The notes under the pieces were generated by a model. That model was not told the origin of the DNA. It was given only the letters and a program-made list of their open reading frames with translations, and did not search any database. From positions 2,108,001 through 2,172,000 of the forward strand of contig NZ_PDCM01000002.1 in assembly GCF_008634025.1 (NCBI RefSeq): DNA of 64,000 nt. The letters are read 5' to 3'. Every line of letters begins with the position of its first letter. The stretch's first letter is position 1. The DNA is from Streptomyces albofaciens JCM 4342. GTDB taxonomy: Bacteria; Actinomycetota; Actinomycetes; Streptomycetales; Streptomycetaceae. The position numbers and the translations under genes are program-made. Shown in pieces: positions 53,327-64,000 of this stretch.

Positions 53327-53959
53327 TCAGTTCCCTTCGAAGACGGTGGCGGTGGTGGTGACCACGGCGCACTTGCCGGCCGCCCAGCGGAGCGCCATCG
53401 CGTGGTCCTCGGCGGAGAAGTCGGCCACCGCGTCGGCCACCAGGAAGGCCTGGAGGTCGCGCATCCAGGCGTCGCAGGCGGTCATCATGACGCCGATGTG
53501 CGCGTAGACGCCGGTGATCACGAGCTGGTCGCGGCCGAGGCCGCGCAGCCGCTCTTCGAGGTCGGTGCGGACGAAGCCGCTGTACTTCCACTTGGTCAGC
53601 ACGGTGTCGTCCGGGCCGGGGGCGACCGCGTCGGCGATGGCCGCGGCGTGCTCGTCGGCGGGCAGGCCCGGGCCCCAGAAGTCCTGCTGGAGGCCGCGTT
53701 CGGCGGGGGTCTGGCCGCCGGGCTGCGCGGTGTACAGGACGGGGATGCCGAGCCGGGCGGCCTGTTCCTTGAGGGCGGCGACGTTGCGCAGCAGGTCCGT
53801 GACGGGCGACGCCTCGGTCCGGTACGCCGACAGGAAGTAGTTCTGCAGGTCGTGGACGAGCAGCACGGCGCGCGACGGGTCGGCTTTCCAGTCCACGCGG
53901 TTCGCGGGCAGGTCGCCGGCGGACGGCATGGGGTAGGGGGCGATGGCGGGCAGGGCCAT
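53327..53959 (-). CDS. dhbB: Isochorismatase (2,3-dihydro-2,3-DHB synthase)
   Basis: 210 aa. [13 protein letters not shown] (catalytic Asp), [18 protein letters not shown] (Lys), and [17 protein letters not shown]. It equals the isochorismatase domain of DhbB/EntB, which normally carries the ArCP as a fused tail. It removes pyruvate from isochorismate. It lies 61 bp after dhbE. Confidence 0.93.
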   Translation of the reverse strand: MALPAIAPYPMPSAGDLPANRVDWKADPSRAVLLVHDLQNYFLSAYRTEASPVTDLLRNVAALKEQAARLGIPVLYTAQPGGQTPAERGLQQDFWGPGLPADEHAAAIADAVAPGPDDTVLTKWKYSGFVRTDLEERLRGLGRDQLVITGVYAHIGVMMTACDAWMRDLQAFLVADAVADFSAEDHAMALRWAAGKCAVVTTTATVFEGN

Positions 53960-54020
53960 GGTGCGGTGCGGTCCCTTCTGGACGGTCGGTGCGGGGCGGT
54001 CGGGGCGGTGCCGTGGGCGC

Positions 54021-55678
<1,658 letters not shown>

Positions 55679-55682
<4 letters not shown>

Positions 55683-56884
55683 AGCTCGGCTCCGACGGCG
55701 CTGAGGAAGGTACGGAACTTGGCGCCGGTCTCGGCGGTCTCGGCGGCCGGCTCGGAGGCGGCGACGACGCCCGCGCCCGCGTACAGGCGCAGGGAGCGCT
55801 CCTCGGCCTCGGCGCAGCGGATGGTGACCACCCACTCGCCGTCGCCGGACGCGTCGCCCCAGCCCACCATGCCGGTGAAGAAACCGCGGTCGAACGGTTC
55901 GGTGTCGGTGATCACCTGGCGGGCGGTGTCGGTGGGGGTGCCGCAGACCGCGGGGGTGGGGTGGAGGGCGCAGGCCAGTTCCAGCGCGGAGGTGTCCGGG
56001 GCGGCGAGGGTGCCGGTGACGGTGGTGGACAGGTGCCACATGGTGGCGGTGCGCAGCAGGGTGGGCCGGGCGGGGACGGTCAGATCGGCGCAGTACGGGG
56101 CCAGGGCCCGGTGCACGGCGTCCACGACGACGGCGTGTTCGTGCAGGTCCTTGGCGGATTCCAGGAGCGCGGCGGCGCGGCGCACGTCCTCGGCCAGGTC
56201 GTCGCTGCGCGGGGTGGAGCCGGCGAGGGGGTTGGCGACGACGCGGTTGCCGCGGCGGGAGACGAGCAGTTCGGGGCTGGCGCCGAGGAGGGTGCGGCCG
56301 GGTGCGGTGGGCAGCGCGAAGGTGTAGCCGGAGGGGTCGCGGCGGGCCAGGCGCTGGAGCATCGCGGGGATGTCGAGCGGGTCGGGGGTGGTCAGTTCGA
56401 GGGTGCGGGCCAGGACGACCTTGCTGAACTCACCGCGCCACATGCGCTCCACCGCGGCGGCCACGCCGGCGCCGTACACCTCGGGCTCCGGTACGGGTCT
56501 GATGTCCCACGCGGCCGCGGCGGGCGGGTCGGCGGGCAGGGCGATCAGCGGGTCGGCGGTCAGCGGCGGCGCGGTCCGCGCGCTGCCGGGGACGGTGAGC
56601 GCCGCGGGCGCGGTCTGGTCGAAAGGCACCGCGCCGACGACGAGCGGCGCGTCGTGGCCGGCGGCCCGTGCGGCGTCGAGGGTGGCGGCGACCCGCTGTG
56701 CCAGGGGGCGCTCGTCGTGCGGGACCTCGCTGTGGGTGCCCTGCGCGAGGAGGGTGCGCGTGGGCGTGCCGAGGAAGCGGGCGCCGGGGGTGTAGGCGTC
56801 CAGGAGCGACGTCGCTGCTCCTACCGCTGGGTGGGACGGCTCGGCGAGGGGGACGTGCGTGGCGACTTCGGGTGCCGTCGGCAC
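55679..56884 (-). CDS. dhbC: Isochorismate synthase
   Basis: 401 aa. Chorismate-binding fold: [50 protein letters not shown], and [21 protein letters not shown]. It converts chorismate to isochorismate, the first step of DHB synthesis. GTG with GGAG upstream. Confidence 0.95.
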
Positions 56885-57018
56885 GGGAGCTCCAATTCTC
56901 GGAAGGTCGCGGGGATTTCCGGGGTGGCTGGTACGGGTGGGGACGCGGAGGGTGCGCGATGCGGTTGCCGGGTGGCGGGCCGCTCCCGGCGGGCGGTGGT
57001 GCCGGGGTGCGGCGCGGG

Positions 57019-57810
57019 TCACCGGAGGGTGGCGCCGCCGTCGACGTAGAGCTCCTGCATGGTGATGTGCCGGGCGCGGTCGGAGGCGAGGAAGACGACC
57101 GCGTCGGCGATGTCGGACGGGTCGGCGATCCGGCCGAGCGGGATGCCGGTGCGGTACGTCTGCGGGTCCCCGGCGATCACGCGGCGGGGCGCGTCGTCGT
57201 CGGTCCACAGCGCGCGTTGCATGGCGGTGTCGGTGGAGCCGGGCGCGACGATGTTGCAGCGCACGCCGCTGCGGGCGAGTTCGAGCCCCAGGCATTTGGT
57301 GTACATGGCCGCGGCGGCCTTGGAGGCGGCGTAGGCCGCCATTCCGGTACGGGGGACGCCGGCCGCGTTGGAGCCGACGGTCACGATGCTTCCGGAGCCC
57401 CGTTTCGCCATGTGCGGGGCGACGGCGGACGCCGTGTGGAAGACGCCGGTGGTGTTCACGGCGAAGGTGTCGGCCCAGTCGGCTTCCGAGAGTTCGGCGG
57501 CGGGGCCGGGGCGCAGGATGCCGGCCACGTTCACCAGGACGGCGATCGGACCGAGTTCACGCTCGACGCGTTCGACGGTGGCCTGGACCGCGGCCCGGTC
57601 GGTGACGTCCATGGCCTCGGTGGTGACGGTCCCCGCGGTGTCGCTTCCGGGCGACGGGGCCGCGGGTGCGGTGCGGTCGGTGGCCACGACGTGGGCGCCG
57701 TGCCGCGCCAGCGCCGCGGCGACCGCGGCACCGATGCCCTGCCCGGCGCCGGTCACCAGCGCGATGCGCCCGGTGAACTCGGCGCGGCCGTCCGGTATGT
57801 GCTCAGGCAT
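57019..57810 (-). CDS. dhbA: 2,3-dihydro-2,3-dihydroxybenzoate dehydrogenase
   Basis: 263 aa [18 protein letters not shown] (NAD site), NVAGI, and catalytic Ser-Tyr-Lys in [22 protein letters not shown]. The C-terminus is like EntA/DhbA ([20 protein letters not shown]). It makes DHB. GGGGAGG before the ATG; first gene downstream of iron box 1. Confidence 0.95.
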   Translation of the reverse strand: MPEHIPDGRAEFTGRIALVTGAGQGIGAAVAAALARHGAHVVATDRTAPAAPSPGSDTAGTVTTEAMDVTDRAAVQATVERVERELGPIAVLVNVAGILRPGPAAELSEADWADTFAVNTTGVFHTASAVAPHMAKRGSGSIVTVGSNAAGVPRTGMAAYAASKAAAAMYTKCLGLELARSGVRCNIVAPGSTDTAMQRALWTDDDAPRRVIAGDPQTYRTGIPLGRIADPSDIADAVVFLASDRARHITMQELYVDGGATLR

Positions 57811-57829
57811 GAGCAACCTCCCCTTTTTG

Positions 57830-57848
57830 TTAGGCAAGCCTAACCTAA
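57830..57848. promoter_or_regulatory. DtxR/IdeR-type iron box 1 (dhbA side)
   Basis: TTAGGCAAGCCTAACCTAA, matching 16 of 19 positions of the DtxR/DmdR consensus TTAGGTTAGGCTAACCTAA. It lies 20 bp upstream of dhbA, so Fe-loaded DmdR would block the dhb operon. Confidence 0.9.
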
Positions 57849-57902
57849 TATAGGACAGGTGCCCAGCCACTCCCCCATTCCGCCCGCACGCTGGAGAAAC
57901 GG

Positions 57903-57921
57903 TTAGGCTAGCCTCACCTTA
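57903..57921. promoter_or_regulatory. DtxR/IdeR-type iron box 2 (permease side)
   Basis: TTAGGCTAGCCTCACCTTA, matching 15 of 19 positions of the same consensus. Its last base is the first base of the permease ATG, which suggests a very short or absent 5' leader. Confidence 0.85.
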
Positions 57922-60242
57922 TGCAAAAGCAGCGCACGGGTATAGCGGCCCCGCCCTCCGAACACGGCACCGCGGGCGGTGCGTTGCCGGCGGCGGTGGC
58001 GCAAAAGGGCACCCCCGGCCCCGCGGATGACCCGGGCTTTGCCCTCGCGGAACCCGCGGCGCGCCCCGACGGGCAGCGCGCGGGCACCGCGCGCCGGACC
58101 GTTCTGCTCGCCGTGGCGGGCTTCGCCGCCGCCGTCCTCGTCCTGGCCGCCGTGTCCCTGTGCGTCGGCGCCGGCGAGGTCGGCGCGAGCGGCGTGCTGG
58201 ACTACCTGCTCGACCGCGGCGGCGCGCGCAGCGACCCGCGGCTGGCCCTGGTCGTCGGCGACCTGCGGCTGCCCCGTACGCTCACCGCGCTGCTCGTCGG
58301 CGGCGCGCTCGGCGTCGCCGGGTGCCTCCTCCAGGCCGTCACCCGCAACCCGCTCGCCGAGACGGGCCTGCTCGGCGTCAACGCCGGGGCGTCGCTCGGC
58401 GTCGTCGCGGGCATCGCGCTGCTGGGCCTGGACTCCGGCTACGCGTACCTGGTGTGCGCGTTCGCCGGCGCGGTCGTCGCCAGCGGTCTGGTGCTGCTCA
58501 TCGCGGGCCGCCGGGGCGGCGGCTCGCCGATGCGGCTGGTGCTGGCCGGGTCCGCGCTGGGCGCCACCTTCGGCGGGCTGACCAGCGTCATCGTGGTCAA
58601 TTCGGCGGAGACCTACGACCGCTTCCGGTTCTGGGTGCTCGGCTCGCTGGCGGGTGTGGAGGGCTTCGGCGAACTGGGCCGCCTCGCCCCCGTACTGGGC
58701 CTGGGCTTCCTGGTGGCGCTGCTGGTCGCCCGGCCGCTGTCCGCGCTCGCGCTCGGCGACGACCTGGCCCGCAGCCTGGGCCACCGGCCGCCGGTCATCC
58801 GTACCGTCGTCGCCGTCGGCGTGACGCTGCTGACCGCCGCGGCGGTGGCGCTGGCCGGTCCGGTCTCCTTCCTCGGGCTGCTCGCGGGCTTCCTGGCGCG
58901 GGCCGTCGCCGGGACCCGGCTCGCCGCCCGGCTGCTGCTGGCCGGGCTGATCGGCGCCGCCGTCCTGGTGCTGGCGGACGTGGTGGCCCGGGTGGTGTCC
59001 CGCCCGTTCGAGGCGCCCGTCTCCGTGATCGTGGCGCTGATCGGCGCGCCCGTCCTCATCGGCATCGTCCGCTCGCGGCAGCTCGCCGCGATGGGCATGA
59101 CCGACCCGGCGGCCGAGGAGCGTACGTCCGGCAAGCCGGCCCGCGGCCCCCTGCGCGCGCTGCGGGAGCGCCTCCCCCGCCGCGCCCCGAAGCCCGGCCG
59201 GGTGCGCCCCGCCGACACGCTCGTGCTGCGCCGCGGCCCGCTCTCCTTCCTCGTCGCCCGGCGCGCCACCCTCGCGGCGCTGCTGCTGGCGGCGTTGCTC
59301 CTGCTGGCCGTGGTGCTCTCCGCGTACGCCGGGCAGAGCGAGATGGGCGTGGCCCGCACCTTCCAGGCGATCTTCGGTCAGGGCGACCGGTTCGACGTGC
59401 TGCTGGTGCAGAAGTTCCGGCTCGGCCGGATCGTGGCCGGGCTGGCGGCGGGCGCCGCGCTGGGCCTGGCCGGCTGTCTGACCCAGACGCTGGCCCGCAA
59501 CCGCCTGGCCACCCCCGAACTGCTCGGCGTCAACGACGGTGCCACCGCCGCCGTCCTGCTGTCCGTCACGCTCAGCGCGACCGGCACTTTCGGCGCCTGG
59601 TGGGCCGGCCCGCTGGGCGCGCTGGCCGCGGTGGTCGTGGTCACGCTCGTCTCCGGCGGGCTCGGGCAGCGCGGCTACCGCGTCCTGGTGGTGGGCCTGG
59701 CGATGTCCGCGCTGGCCTCCGCCGCCACGCAGGTCGCGCTGTCCCGGCGCTCGCTCAACTCGGCGAGTTCGCTGTACGTGTGGACCTCGGGCAGCCTCAA
59801 CGGGCGCAGCTACGCCGTCGCCGTGCCCGTCCTGATCGGCCTGGCCGTCCTCGTGCCGCTGAGTCTGGCGGTCGCCCGCCACCTGGGTGTGCTGCGTTTC
59901 GTCGACGCCACGGCCTCGTCGCTGGGCGCCGCTCCGGCCCGTACCCGCGCGGTGTGCCTGCTGCTGGCGGTGGCCCTGGCGGGCCTGGCCGTCGGCATCT
60001 GCGGGCCGGTCGGTTTCGTGGCGCTGGCCTCGCCGGTCATCGCGTCGCGGCTGGCGGGGCCGCTGCGGGTGCCGCTGGTCGGCACGATGCTGACGGGCGC
60101 GCTGCTGGTGGTGGCGGCCGACACGGTCGGCCGGATCGTCTTCGCGGGCACGGAGGTGCCGGTGGGCGTCGTGACGACCGTGCTGGGCGGGCCCTTCCTG
60201 CTGTGGGTGCTGCTGGGCCGCTCGGCGGCGACGCGTGTCTGA
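57921..60242 (+). CDS. Fused FecCD-type siderophore ABC permease (FhuB-like)
   Basis: 773 aa with about 20 TM segments. Two FecCD halves (about 45-395 and 430-773) are joined by a basic linker. Both carry the LRLPRTLTALLVGGALGVAG / FRLGRIVAGLAAGAALGLAG box and the ETGLLGVNAG / TPELLGVNDG turn. It imports ferric-catecholate complexes. No SBP or ATPase gene is in the window. It is iron-box controlled. Confidence 0.95.
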   Translation: MQKQRTGIAAPPSEHGTAGGALPAAVAQKGTPGPADDPGFALAEPAARPDGQRAGTARRTVLLAVAGFAAAVLVLAAVSLCVGAGEVGASGVLDYLLDRGGARSDPRLALVVGDLRLPRTLTALLVGGALGVAGCLLQAVTRNPLAETGLLGVNAGASLGVVAGIALLGLDSGYAYLVCAFAGAVVASGLVLLIAGRRGGGSPMRLVLAGSALGATFGGLTSVIVVNSAETYDRFRFWVLGSLAGVEGFGELGRLAPVLGLGFLVALLVARPLSALALGDDLARSLGHRPPVIRTVVAVGVTLLTAAAVALAGPVSFLGLLAGFLARAVAGTRLAARLLLAGLIGAAVLVLADVVARVVSRPFEAPVSVIVALIGAPVLIGIVRSRQLAAMGMTDPAAEERTSGKPARGPLRALRERLPRRAPKPGRVRPADTLVLRRGPLSFLVARRATLAALLLAALLLLAVVLSAYAGQSEMGVARTFQAIFGQGDRFDVLLVQKFRLGRIVAGLAAGAALGLAGCLTQTLARNRLATPELLGVNDGATAAVLLSVTLSATGTFGAWWAGPLGALAAVVVVTLVSGGLGQRGYRVLVVGLAMSALASAATQVALSRRSLNSASSLYVWTSGSLNGRSYAVAVPVLIGLAVLVPLSLAVARHLGVLRFVDATASSLGAAPARTRAVCLLLAVALAGLAVGICGPVGFVALASPVIASRLAGPLRVPLVGTMLTGALLVVAADTVGRIVFAGTEVPVGVVTTVLGGPFLLWVLLGRSAATRV

Positions 60243-60285
60243 CGAGGTGTCTTCTCCTGACGCTCCCGACGAGAGGGGTACGAAA

Positions 60286-61500
60286 GTGACCGCTGTCCGT
60301 AGTCCGCTGCTGCGCGGCCTCGCCGAGGACGTGCGGGCCGGGCGGGCCGGCGCCGAGGCGGAGTTCTGGCGCCGCGCCGAGGCGGCCGGGACGCCGCTGG
60401 TGGAACCGGACCCGGACGGCGAGCCGGACCACGTCCTGGTCACGTTCGTGTGGCGGGACGATCCGGCCCGCCCGGCCACCGACGTCCTGGCGCTGCTGCA
60501 CACCGTCACCGACCGCGACCGGCACGCGGGCGACCTGACGCCGCATCTGATGACCCGGATCGAGGGCACCTCGGTGTGGGCGATCAGCCACCGGCTGCGC
60601 TCCGACCACCGTGCCTCGTACCAGTTCCACCCCGGCACCGGCCCGCGCGAGGAGATCCTGCGCACGGACCGGCAGGCGTGGCTGAAGGTGCTGGACCGTG
60701 CCGTACCCGACCCGCTGAACACCGCGCCCGTCCTGCCGTCGCGGGACGGCCGCAACCCCGCCTCGGTCATGGCGCTGCCGGGCGCGCCCGCGCAGCCGTG
60801 CACCGGGCGCAGGCCCGGCGCGGCACGCGGTAGGTCCGTACGCGCCGAGGTGGACGGCCGGCACGTCACCGTCCACCTGCCGCCCGGCCACCGTGCCGAC
60901 GGCGGCCCGTACGCGGTCGCGGTGCTGCTGGACGGTGAGATGTGGGGCCCGGTCCTCGGCGCGGGCGACCTGCTCGACAATCTGCACGCCGATGCCGGTG
61001 TGCCGCCGACCGTCGCGCTGCTCGTGGACACGATGGGGCGGCGGATGGAGGACCTGAGCTGCAACGGCGCGTTCGTCGACTGGCTGGCGGACACGCTGCT
61101 GCCGTGGGCGGCCGACACGTACGGGGCGGGACCGCACCCGGAGCGCACCGTCGTCGCGGGCCAGAGCGCGGGCGGCCTGACCGCGGCGTACGCGGCCTTC
61201 CGCCGCCCGGACCGGTTCGGACTGGCGCTCTCGCAGTCCGGCTCCTTCTGGTGGCCGGACGACGCGGAACGCGGCGCGGAATGGCTGACCCGCCAGTACG
61301 CCACGGCCGAACGCCGCCCGGTCCGCCTGCGCCTGGAGGTCGGCCTCCAGGAGTGGATGCTCCTCGCGGAGAACCGCCGCCTGCGCAATGTGCTGCGGGC
61401 GCGCGGCTACGACGTGACGTACGAGGAGTTCAACGGCGGCCACGACTACGCGTGCTGGCGTGGGGGGCTGGTCGCGGGGGTGGGGGCGCTGCTGTCCTAA
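60286..61500 (+). CDS. fes: Enterochelin-type esterase (Fes)
   Basis: 404 aa from the GTG with GAGAGGGG upstream; a GTG at 60235 overlapping the permease stop is less likely. The N-terminal domain (VLVTFVWRDD, GTSVWAISHRL, YQFHPG) is typical of Fes. The esterase domain has the nucleophile GQSAGG (VVAGQSAGGLTAAY), acid region LRLEVGLQEWML, and final His in FNGGHDYACWR. It hydrolyses the imported ferric tri-catechol ester to free iron in the cytoplasm. Confidence 0.95.
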   Translation: MTAVRSPLLRGLAEDVRAGRAGAEAEFWRRAEAAGTPLVEPDPDGEPDHVLVTFVWRDDPARPATDVLALLHTVTDRDRHAGDLTPHLMTRIEGTSVWAISHRLRSDHRASYQFHPGTGPREEILRTDRQAWLKVLDRAVPDPLNTAPVLPSRDGRNPASVMALPGAPAQPCTGRRPGAARGRSVRAEVDGRHVTVHLPPGHRADGGPYAVAVLLDGEMWGPVLGAGDLLDNLHADAGVPPTVALLVDTMGRRMEDLSCNGAFVDWLADTLLPWAADTYGAGPHPERTVVAGQSAGGLTAAYAAFRRPDRFGLALSQSGSFWWPDDAERGAEWLTRQYATAERRPVRLRLEVGLQEWMLLAENRRLRNVLRARGYDVTYEEFNGGHDYACWRGGLVAGVGALLS

Positions 61501-61925
61501 AGCGGGAGTTGCAGGCTCGAATCCTCCCGCCGGGGGCACCACGTGGTACGCCGGACCGGGGGTTTCTCCTCCAGGCAGGCGCTCTGCTCGGCCTCGGACT
61601 ACGGGCGGGGGTGATTACCCGAATGCCTCCAACGGATCAGCATCGCCCGGCGCCGCCCTTGCGCTCTTCCTCGACACCACAATCCTCGTCTCCCCCACTG
61701 CCACCCGTCGGCACCAGCTCCGCCACCCGTCTTGCTGAACCGGGAAGCTGGCTTCGACTTGAGGTGTGAGTGAATGGCTGTCGATCGGTGGTTACGCTCT
61801 CTGTTGATCCGGCTGCGGTACATCGGTGGGCGCCAGACGTAGTAACCGCAGCAACGCTTGGGCTACCGGAAAAGTTTTGGCTCAGGACATCAGCGCCTGG
61901 ACATGCTCCCAGGACCATGCACCCG
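61501..61925. other. 425-bp gap with hairpin and tRNA-3'-end-like sequence
   Basis: Right after fes lies GCGGGAG (61502-61508) paired with CTCCCGC (61524-61530), a 7-bp stem enclosing GGCTCGAATCC, followed by GGGGGCACCA. The TCGAATCC-plus-CACCA look recalls a tRNA 3' half, but T-stem and acceptor lengths do not fit a working tRNA. The rest of the gap is less GC-rich and shows no protein I can support. Confidence 0.4.
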
Positions 61926-63062
61926 TCAGGCTTGCTCCGGAGAAGTTGCACATCCAGGATCGGAGGGGCAGGCAAGGCTCTCCCTGATCACGTTGTCGCT
62001 GGCGTGCACCGCTGCCGTCAGTTCTTCTCGCAGCCGGCCCGAGAGTGCCCCTGTCTCCAAGGCGCAGGCGCGCACCAGCGCACGACAGCCCTGCCTTTGC
62101 CCCTCCGTGGCGATCTCGCTGAATAGGGGATGCGCCAGGTTCTCACGTGCCGCATAGCCGTCTTCAGCGGCCGTCATCCGCCGGTAGAGGTCATCGACGA
62201 GGCGGTGTGCCAAGGGCGAATCGGCGATGCCGATCGCGTCAAGGGCCGTAAGGCCGAGCCGGATGTCGAAAACGGTCATTCCAGGTTCGGCCTGCCGATC
62301 CAGATAGGTGGCTGCCAGCTCCGCCAAGTGGCCGTCGACCGGCTGCCCAGCCAAACGACGGCACAGGACGACGAGACAGGCCGTAACGGCCTGCTCCCAC
62401 GGTTCGCCGGGCATCGTGTCACCGAGCAGACCAGTGGCTGCGGCCGTGTCACCCGTGACCAAGGAGGCCAGTACGGCGACTTGGCGCCCATCGAGCATTC
62501 GCTTGCCCACTCCTCGGCGGGCTTCGATGTGTGCCAGGGCCTCGGGCCAACGTCCCTCGGTGGTGAGGGCGCGTGTGCCGTCGGCGAGGAGCACGCGCCA
62601 CAGCCATGCGCCGATCTCGTGGCGGTCCTTGTCGGTCGCGGGGAGGTCCGTCGGCACTTCGATGCCTTCGAACCGGGCGGCTGTGCCCGTCTCGACCGCC
62701 TCGTAGAGATCGATCAGTCGCTGACGGCCCTCGTCCGTACGGCCGGCGCGGATCTGGAGGCGGGCGAGGTTGACGATCGGTTCCAGTCCTCGGATCACGC
62801 TGGTGCTGGGGAGGGGACAGGCATGGAGGTAGGCAGCGGCGTGCTGGTGGCACATCTCGCGGGCGAGGTCGGGAAGGCCGAGGTCGGAGGCGAGGAGCGC
62901 CGCCTGGTTGTAGACGGCCGAGGCGATTCCTTGATCGCTCTTCTTCACCGCGGTGTCGGCCAGGTCGACGAGCGCATAGACGCGCTGGGGCAGCGGCAGG
63001 CAGGCGGGCCGGAACCGGGCGACGAGCGGGAAGCGCTGGGCTATTGGTCCGTGCGGGTCCAT
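61926..63062 (-). CDS. TPR-like helical protein of probable RiPP locus
   Basis: 378 aa, all alpha-helical with tetratricopeptide-like pairs (YALVDLADTAVKKSDQGIAS, ALLASDLGLPDLAREMCHQH, ARLQIRAGRTDEGRQRLIDL). No HTH is visible at the N-terminus. A GGGGGA ribosome site lies 5 nt before the ATG. The gene follows the FxLD-type methyltransferase at 87 bp and may be in the same operon. Such proteins appear beside lanthipeptide genes in Streptomyces, with unproven regulatory or docking roles. Confidence 0.7.
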   Translation of the reverse strand: MDPHGPIAQRFPLVARFRPACLPLPQRVYALVDLADTAVKKSDQGIASAVYNQAALLASDLGLPDLAREMCHQHAAAYLHACPLPSTSVIRGLEPIVNLARLQIRAGRTDEGRQRLIDLYEAVETGTAARFEGIEVPTDLPATDKDRHEIGAWLWRVLLADGTRALTTEGRWPEALAHIEARRGVGKRMLDGRQVAVLASLVTGDTAAATGLLGDTMPGEPWEQAVTACLVVLCRRLAGQPVDGHLAELAATYLDRQAEPGMTVFDIRLGLTALDAIGIADSPLAHRLVDDLYRRMTAAEDGYAARENLAHPLFSEIATEGQRQGCRALVRACALETGALSGRLREELTAAVHASDNVIRESLACPSDPGCATSPEQA

Positions 63063-63149
63063 GTGTCCCCCAGGTGGTGAGTGAGGGCTGGCTGAGGCGA
63101 CGGTGCCCGCCAGCGTGTGCTGGTGGGCACCGTCATCTGCGCGTGGGCG

Positions 63150-64000
63150 TCAGTTCCAGTCGACGACGATGCGGTTCAGTGGGGTGTCGAGGGCGAAGAG
63201 GCCGGGGCGCTGCTCAATCGCGGGGGCATCGAGGGGCTGGATCTCGAAGGTGGCCTCGCGGCCGCGGTACTCCCGGTCCCAGATGCGGATGGCTGCGGCG
63301 ACCTTCGCGGCCAGCTCGTCGCTGCCGGGTCCGTGGCCGATGACCCCGAACTCCCAGAGTTTGTCGCCTTCGGGGGTCTTCTCCCGCGACAGGCGCCGTG
63401 CGAGGTAAGTGACAGCGCCCTTGTCGACGGCCGCTGTCGATGAGGGGTAGGGGTCTTCGGTGAGCAGGGTGCCCTTGGCGGCCTGCGGAAACAGCATCCG
63501 GATGAGGCCGGAGGGGAGGGCGCAGGTGACGAACAGTTCCATCCACTCGGGCGACTCCATGGCGCGGACCGTCATGCCGGTCCATTCCTCGATGCGCGGC
63601 TGGTCGAGGACACCGGTCAGAGCTTCGGCGTCGATGCTCTGACCGGCGGGGACCTGGAGCCGGACGGTGCCGTCTGTGCTGAGCGGGACGGTTCGGCGGT
63701 CATCGTCGGCGATACCGCGCCTGAGCGGCATGAAGGTGTTCATCTGACTGCTTAGGGAGGTCCACCGGCCGTCTTGCTGTTCGTAGGCGATGGAGCGGGA
63801 CACCGTGCCCTTAAGGCGCTGGGGGACGAGAAGCCTGCCGCCGGGGGCGAGCTGTTGCAGCCAGGCGTGCGGCACTCCGTGCGCGCCGACGGTGGCGATG
63901 ATGCGGTCGTACGGCGCTCCTTCCGCGTAGCCCAGGGCCCCGTCGCGGGTAACGGCCTCGGCGTTGCTGATGCCGGCGGCGACGAGGTGCGCACGGGCAC
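63150..64000 (-). CDS. Protein-L-isoaspartate methyltransferase-like, FxLD RiPP system (partial, 5' end outside)
   Basis: About 283 C-terminal residues are visible. The methyltransferase end is PCMT-like (RDGALGYAEGAPYDRIIATV, then WLQQLAPGGRLLVPQRL). The C-terminal region (EWMELFVTCALPSGLIRMLF, GTLLTEDPYPSSTAAVDKGA, and GSDELAAKVAAAIRIWDREY) is what I recall for the 'methyltransferase, FxLD system' group that accompanies FxLD lanthipeptides. Related enzymes methylate peptide Asp to form aspartimide or isoAsp. The precursor and LanB-type genes would lie past the right edge. Confidence 0.85.
   Translation of the reverse strand, partial: ARAHLVAAGISNAEAVTRDGALGYAEGAPYDRIIATVGAHGVPHAWLQQLAPGGRLLVPQRLKGTVSRSIAYEQQDGRWTSLSSQMNTFMPLRRGIADDDRRTVPLSTDGTVRLQVPAGQSIDAEALTGVLDQPRIEEWTGMTVRAMESPEWMELFVTCALPSGLIRMLFPQAAKGTLLTEDPYPSSTAAVDKGAVTYLARRLSREKTPEGDKLWEFGVIGHGPGSDELAAKVAAAIRIWDREYRGREATFEIQPLDAPAIEQRPGLFALDTPLNRIVVDWN

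Noticed and set aside
57903..61388. A 1161-codon minus-strand frame opposite the FecCD permease and fes
   Set aside because: Arg/His/Gln/Gly-rich repeats typical of the reverse of GC-rich membrane-protein genes; both + strand genes are clear.
61501..61545. A complete tRNA gene
   Set aside because: No anticodon or D arm upstream (that sequence is the fes C-terminus), and arm lengths are wrong.

Overview
The window is high-GC actinobacterial DNA and almost certainly a Streptomyces chromosome. The evidence is very GC-rich third codon positions, frequent GTG starts, dense 4-bp ATGA/GTGA stop-start overlaps, and typical Streptomyces families (DUF6099, several SepF-like proteins, a QueD quercetinase, DtxR/IdeR-type iron boxes, an FxLD-system methyltransferase). 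No complete tRNA, rRNA, IS element or CRISPR array was seen.

Left end (1-7.8 kb, minus strand). A tightly coupled five-gene operon follows a Crp/Fnr-type regulator. Its genes encode a class III nucleotidyl cyclase-like protein, a large P-loop NTPase/helical-repeat protein, an SPFH/band 7-like protein, a three-TM protein resembling Pycsar TM effectors, and a secreted vWA protein cut by the window edge. All four junctions are exact 4-bp overlaps. The cyclase and NTPase share a short IYDGNTF motif. This looks like an elaborated cyclic-nucleotide (Pycsar-like) conflict or stress-sensing system and is the main candidate for an undescribed system. Nearby (10.0-14.3 kb) is the Pnkp/Hen1 RNA-repair pair, with an erythromycin-esterase family gene between them.

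14.5-29.4 kb is mostly housekeeping and accessory genes: an F420-type oxidoreductase, a GAF/SpoIIE phosphatase, a divergent queD-marR pair with two operator palindromes, a small secreted Ig-like protein, phosphotransferases (one a close APH(3')-V-type aminoglycoside kinase), a MazG-like/AAA ATPase pair, a SepF-like protein, CorA, an AlkZ-like protein, a Crp/Fnr regulator beside a lone CheB domain, and a membrane-anchored protein with a Gly-Gly-Ala minisatellite.

29.3-41.2 kb (minus strand) is one apparent ten-gene unit: ATP-grasp ligase, DUF364-like protein, cysteine-synthase-like PLP enzyme, dipeptide-epimerase-like enolase, MFS exporter, methyltransferase, then an Opp/Nik-type ABC importer with a fused double ATPase. 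A FUR-family (probably Zur) box lies upstream. Small-molecule synthesis plus exporter plus importer plus metal box suggests a zinc or other metal metallophore locus.

41.3-53 kb holds a secreted peptidase, a hydrolase, a monooxygenase, the cyanate locus cynTS/cynR, a serine beta-lactamase-family protein, an epimerase-SRPBCC fusion, a DNRLRE protein and a coupled secreted vWA/membrane-protein pair. 53.1-61.5 kb is a catechol (2,3-dihydroxybenzoate) siderophore locus: dhbA-C-E-isochorismatase-carrier protein, divergent from a fused FecCD permease and an enterochelin-type esterase, with two iron boxes between them. No NRPS or binding protein is in view.

Right end (61.9-64 kb, minus strand). A TPR-like protein and the C-terminal part of an FxLD-system (lanthipeptide) methyltransferase suggest that a RiPP cluster continues past the right edge.
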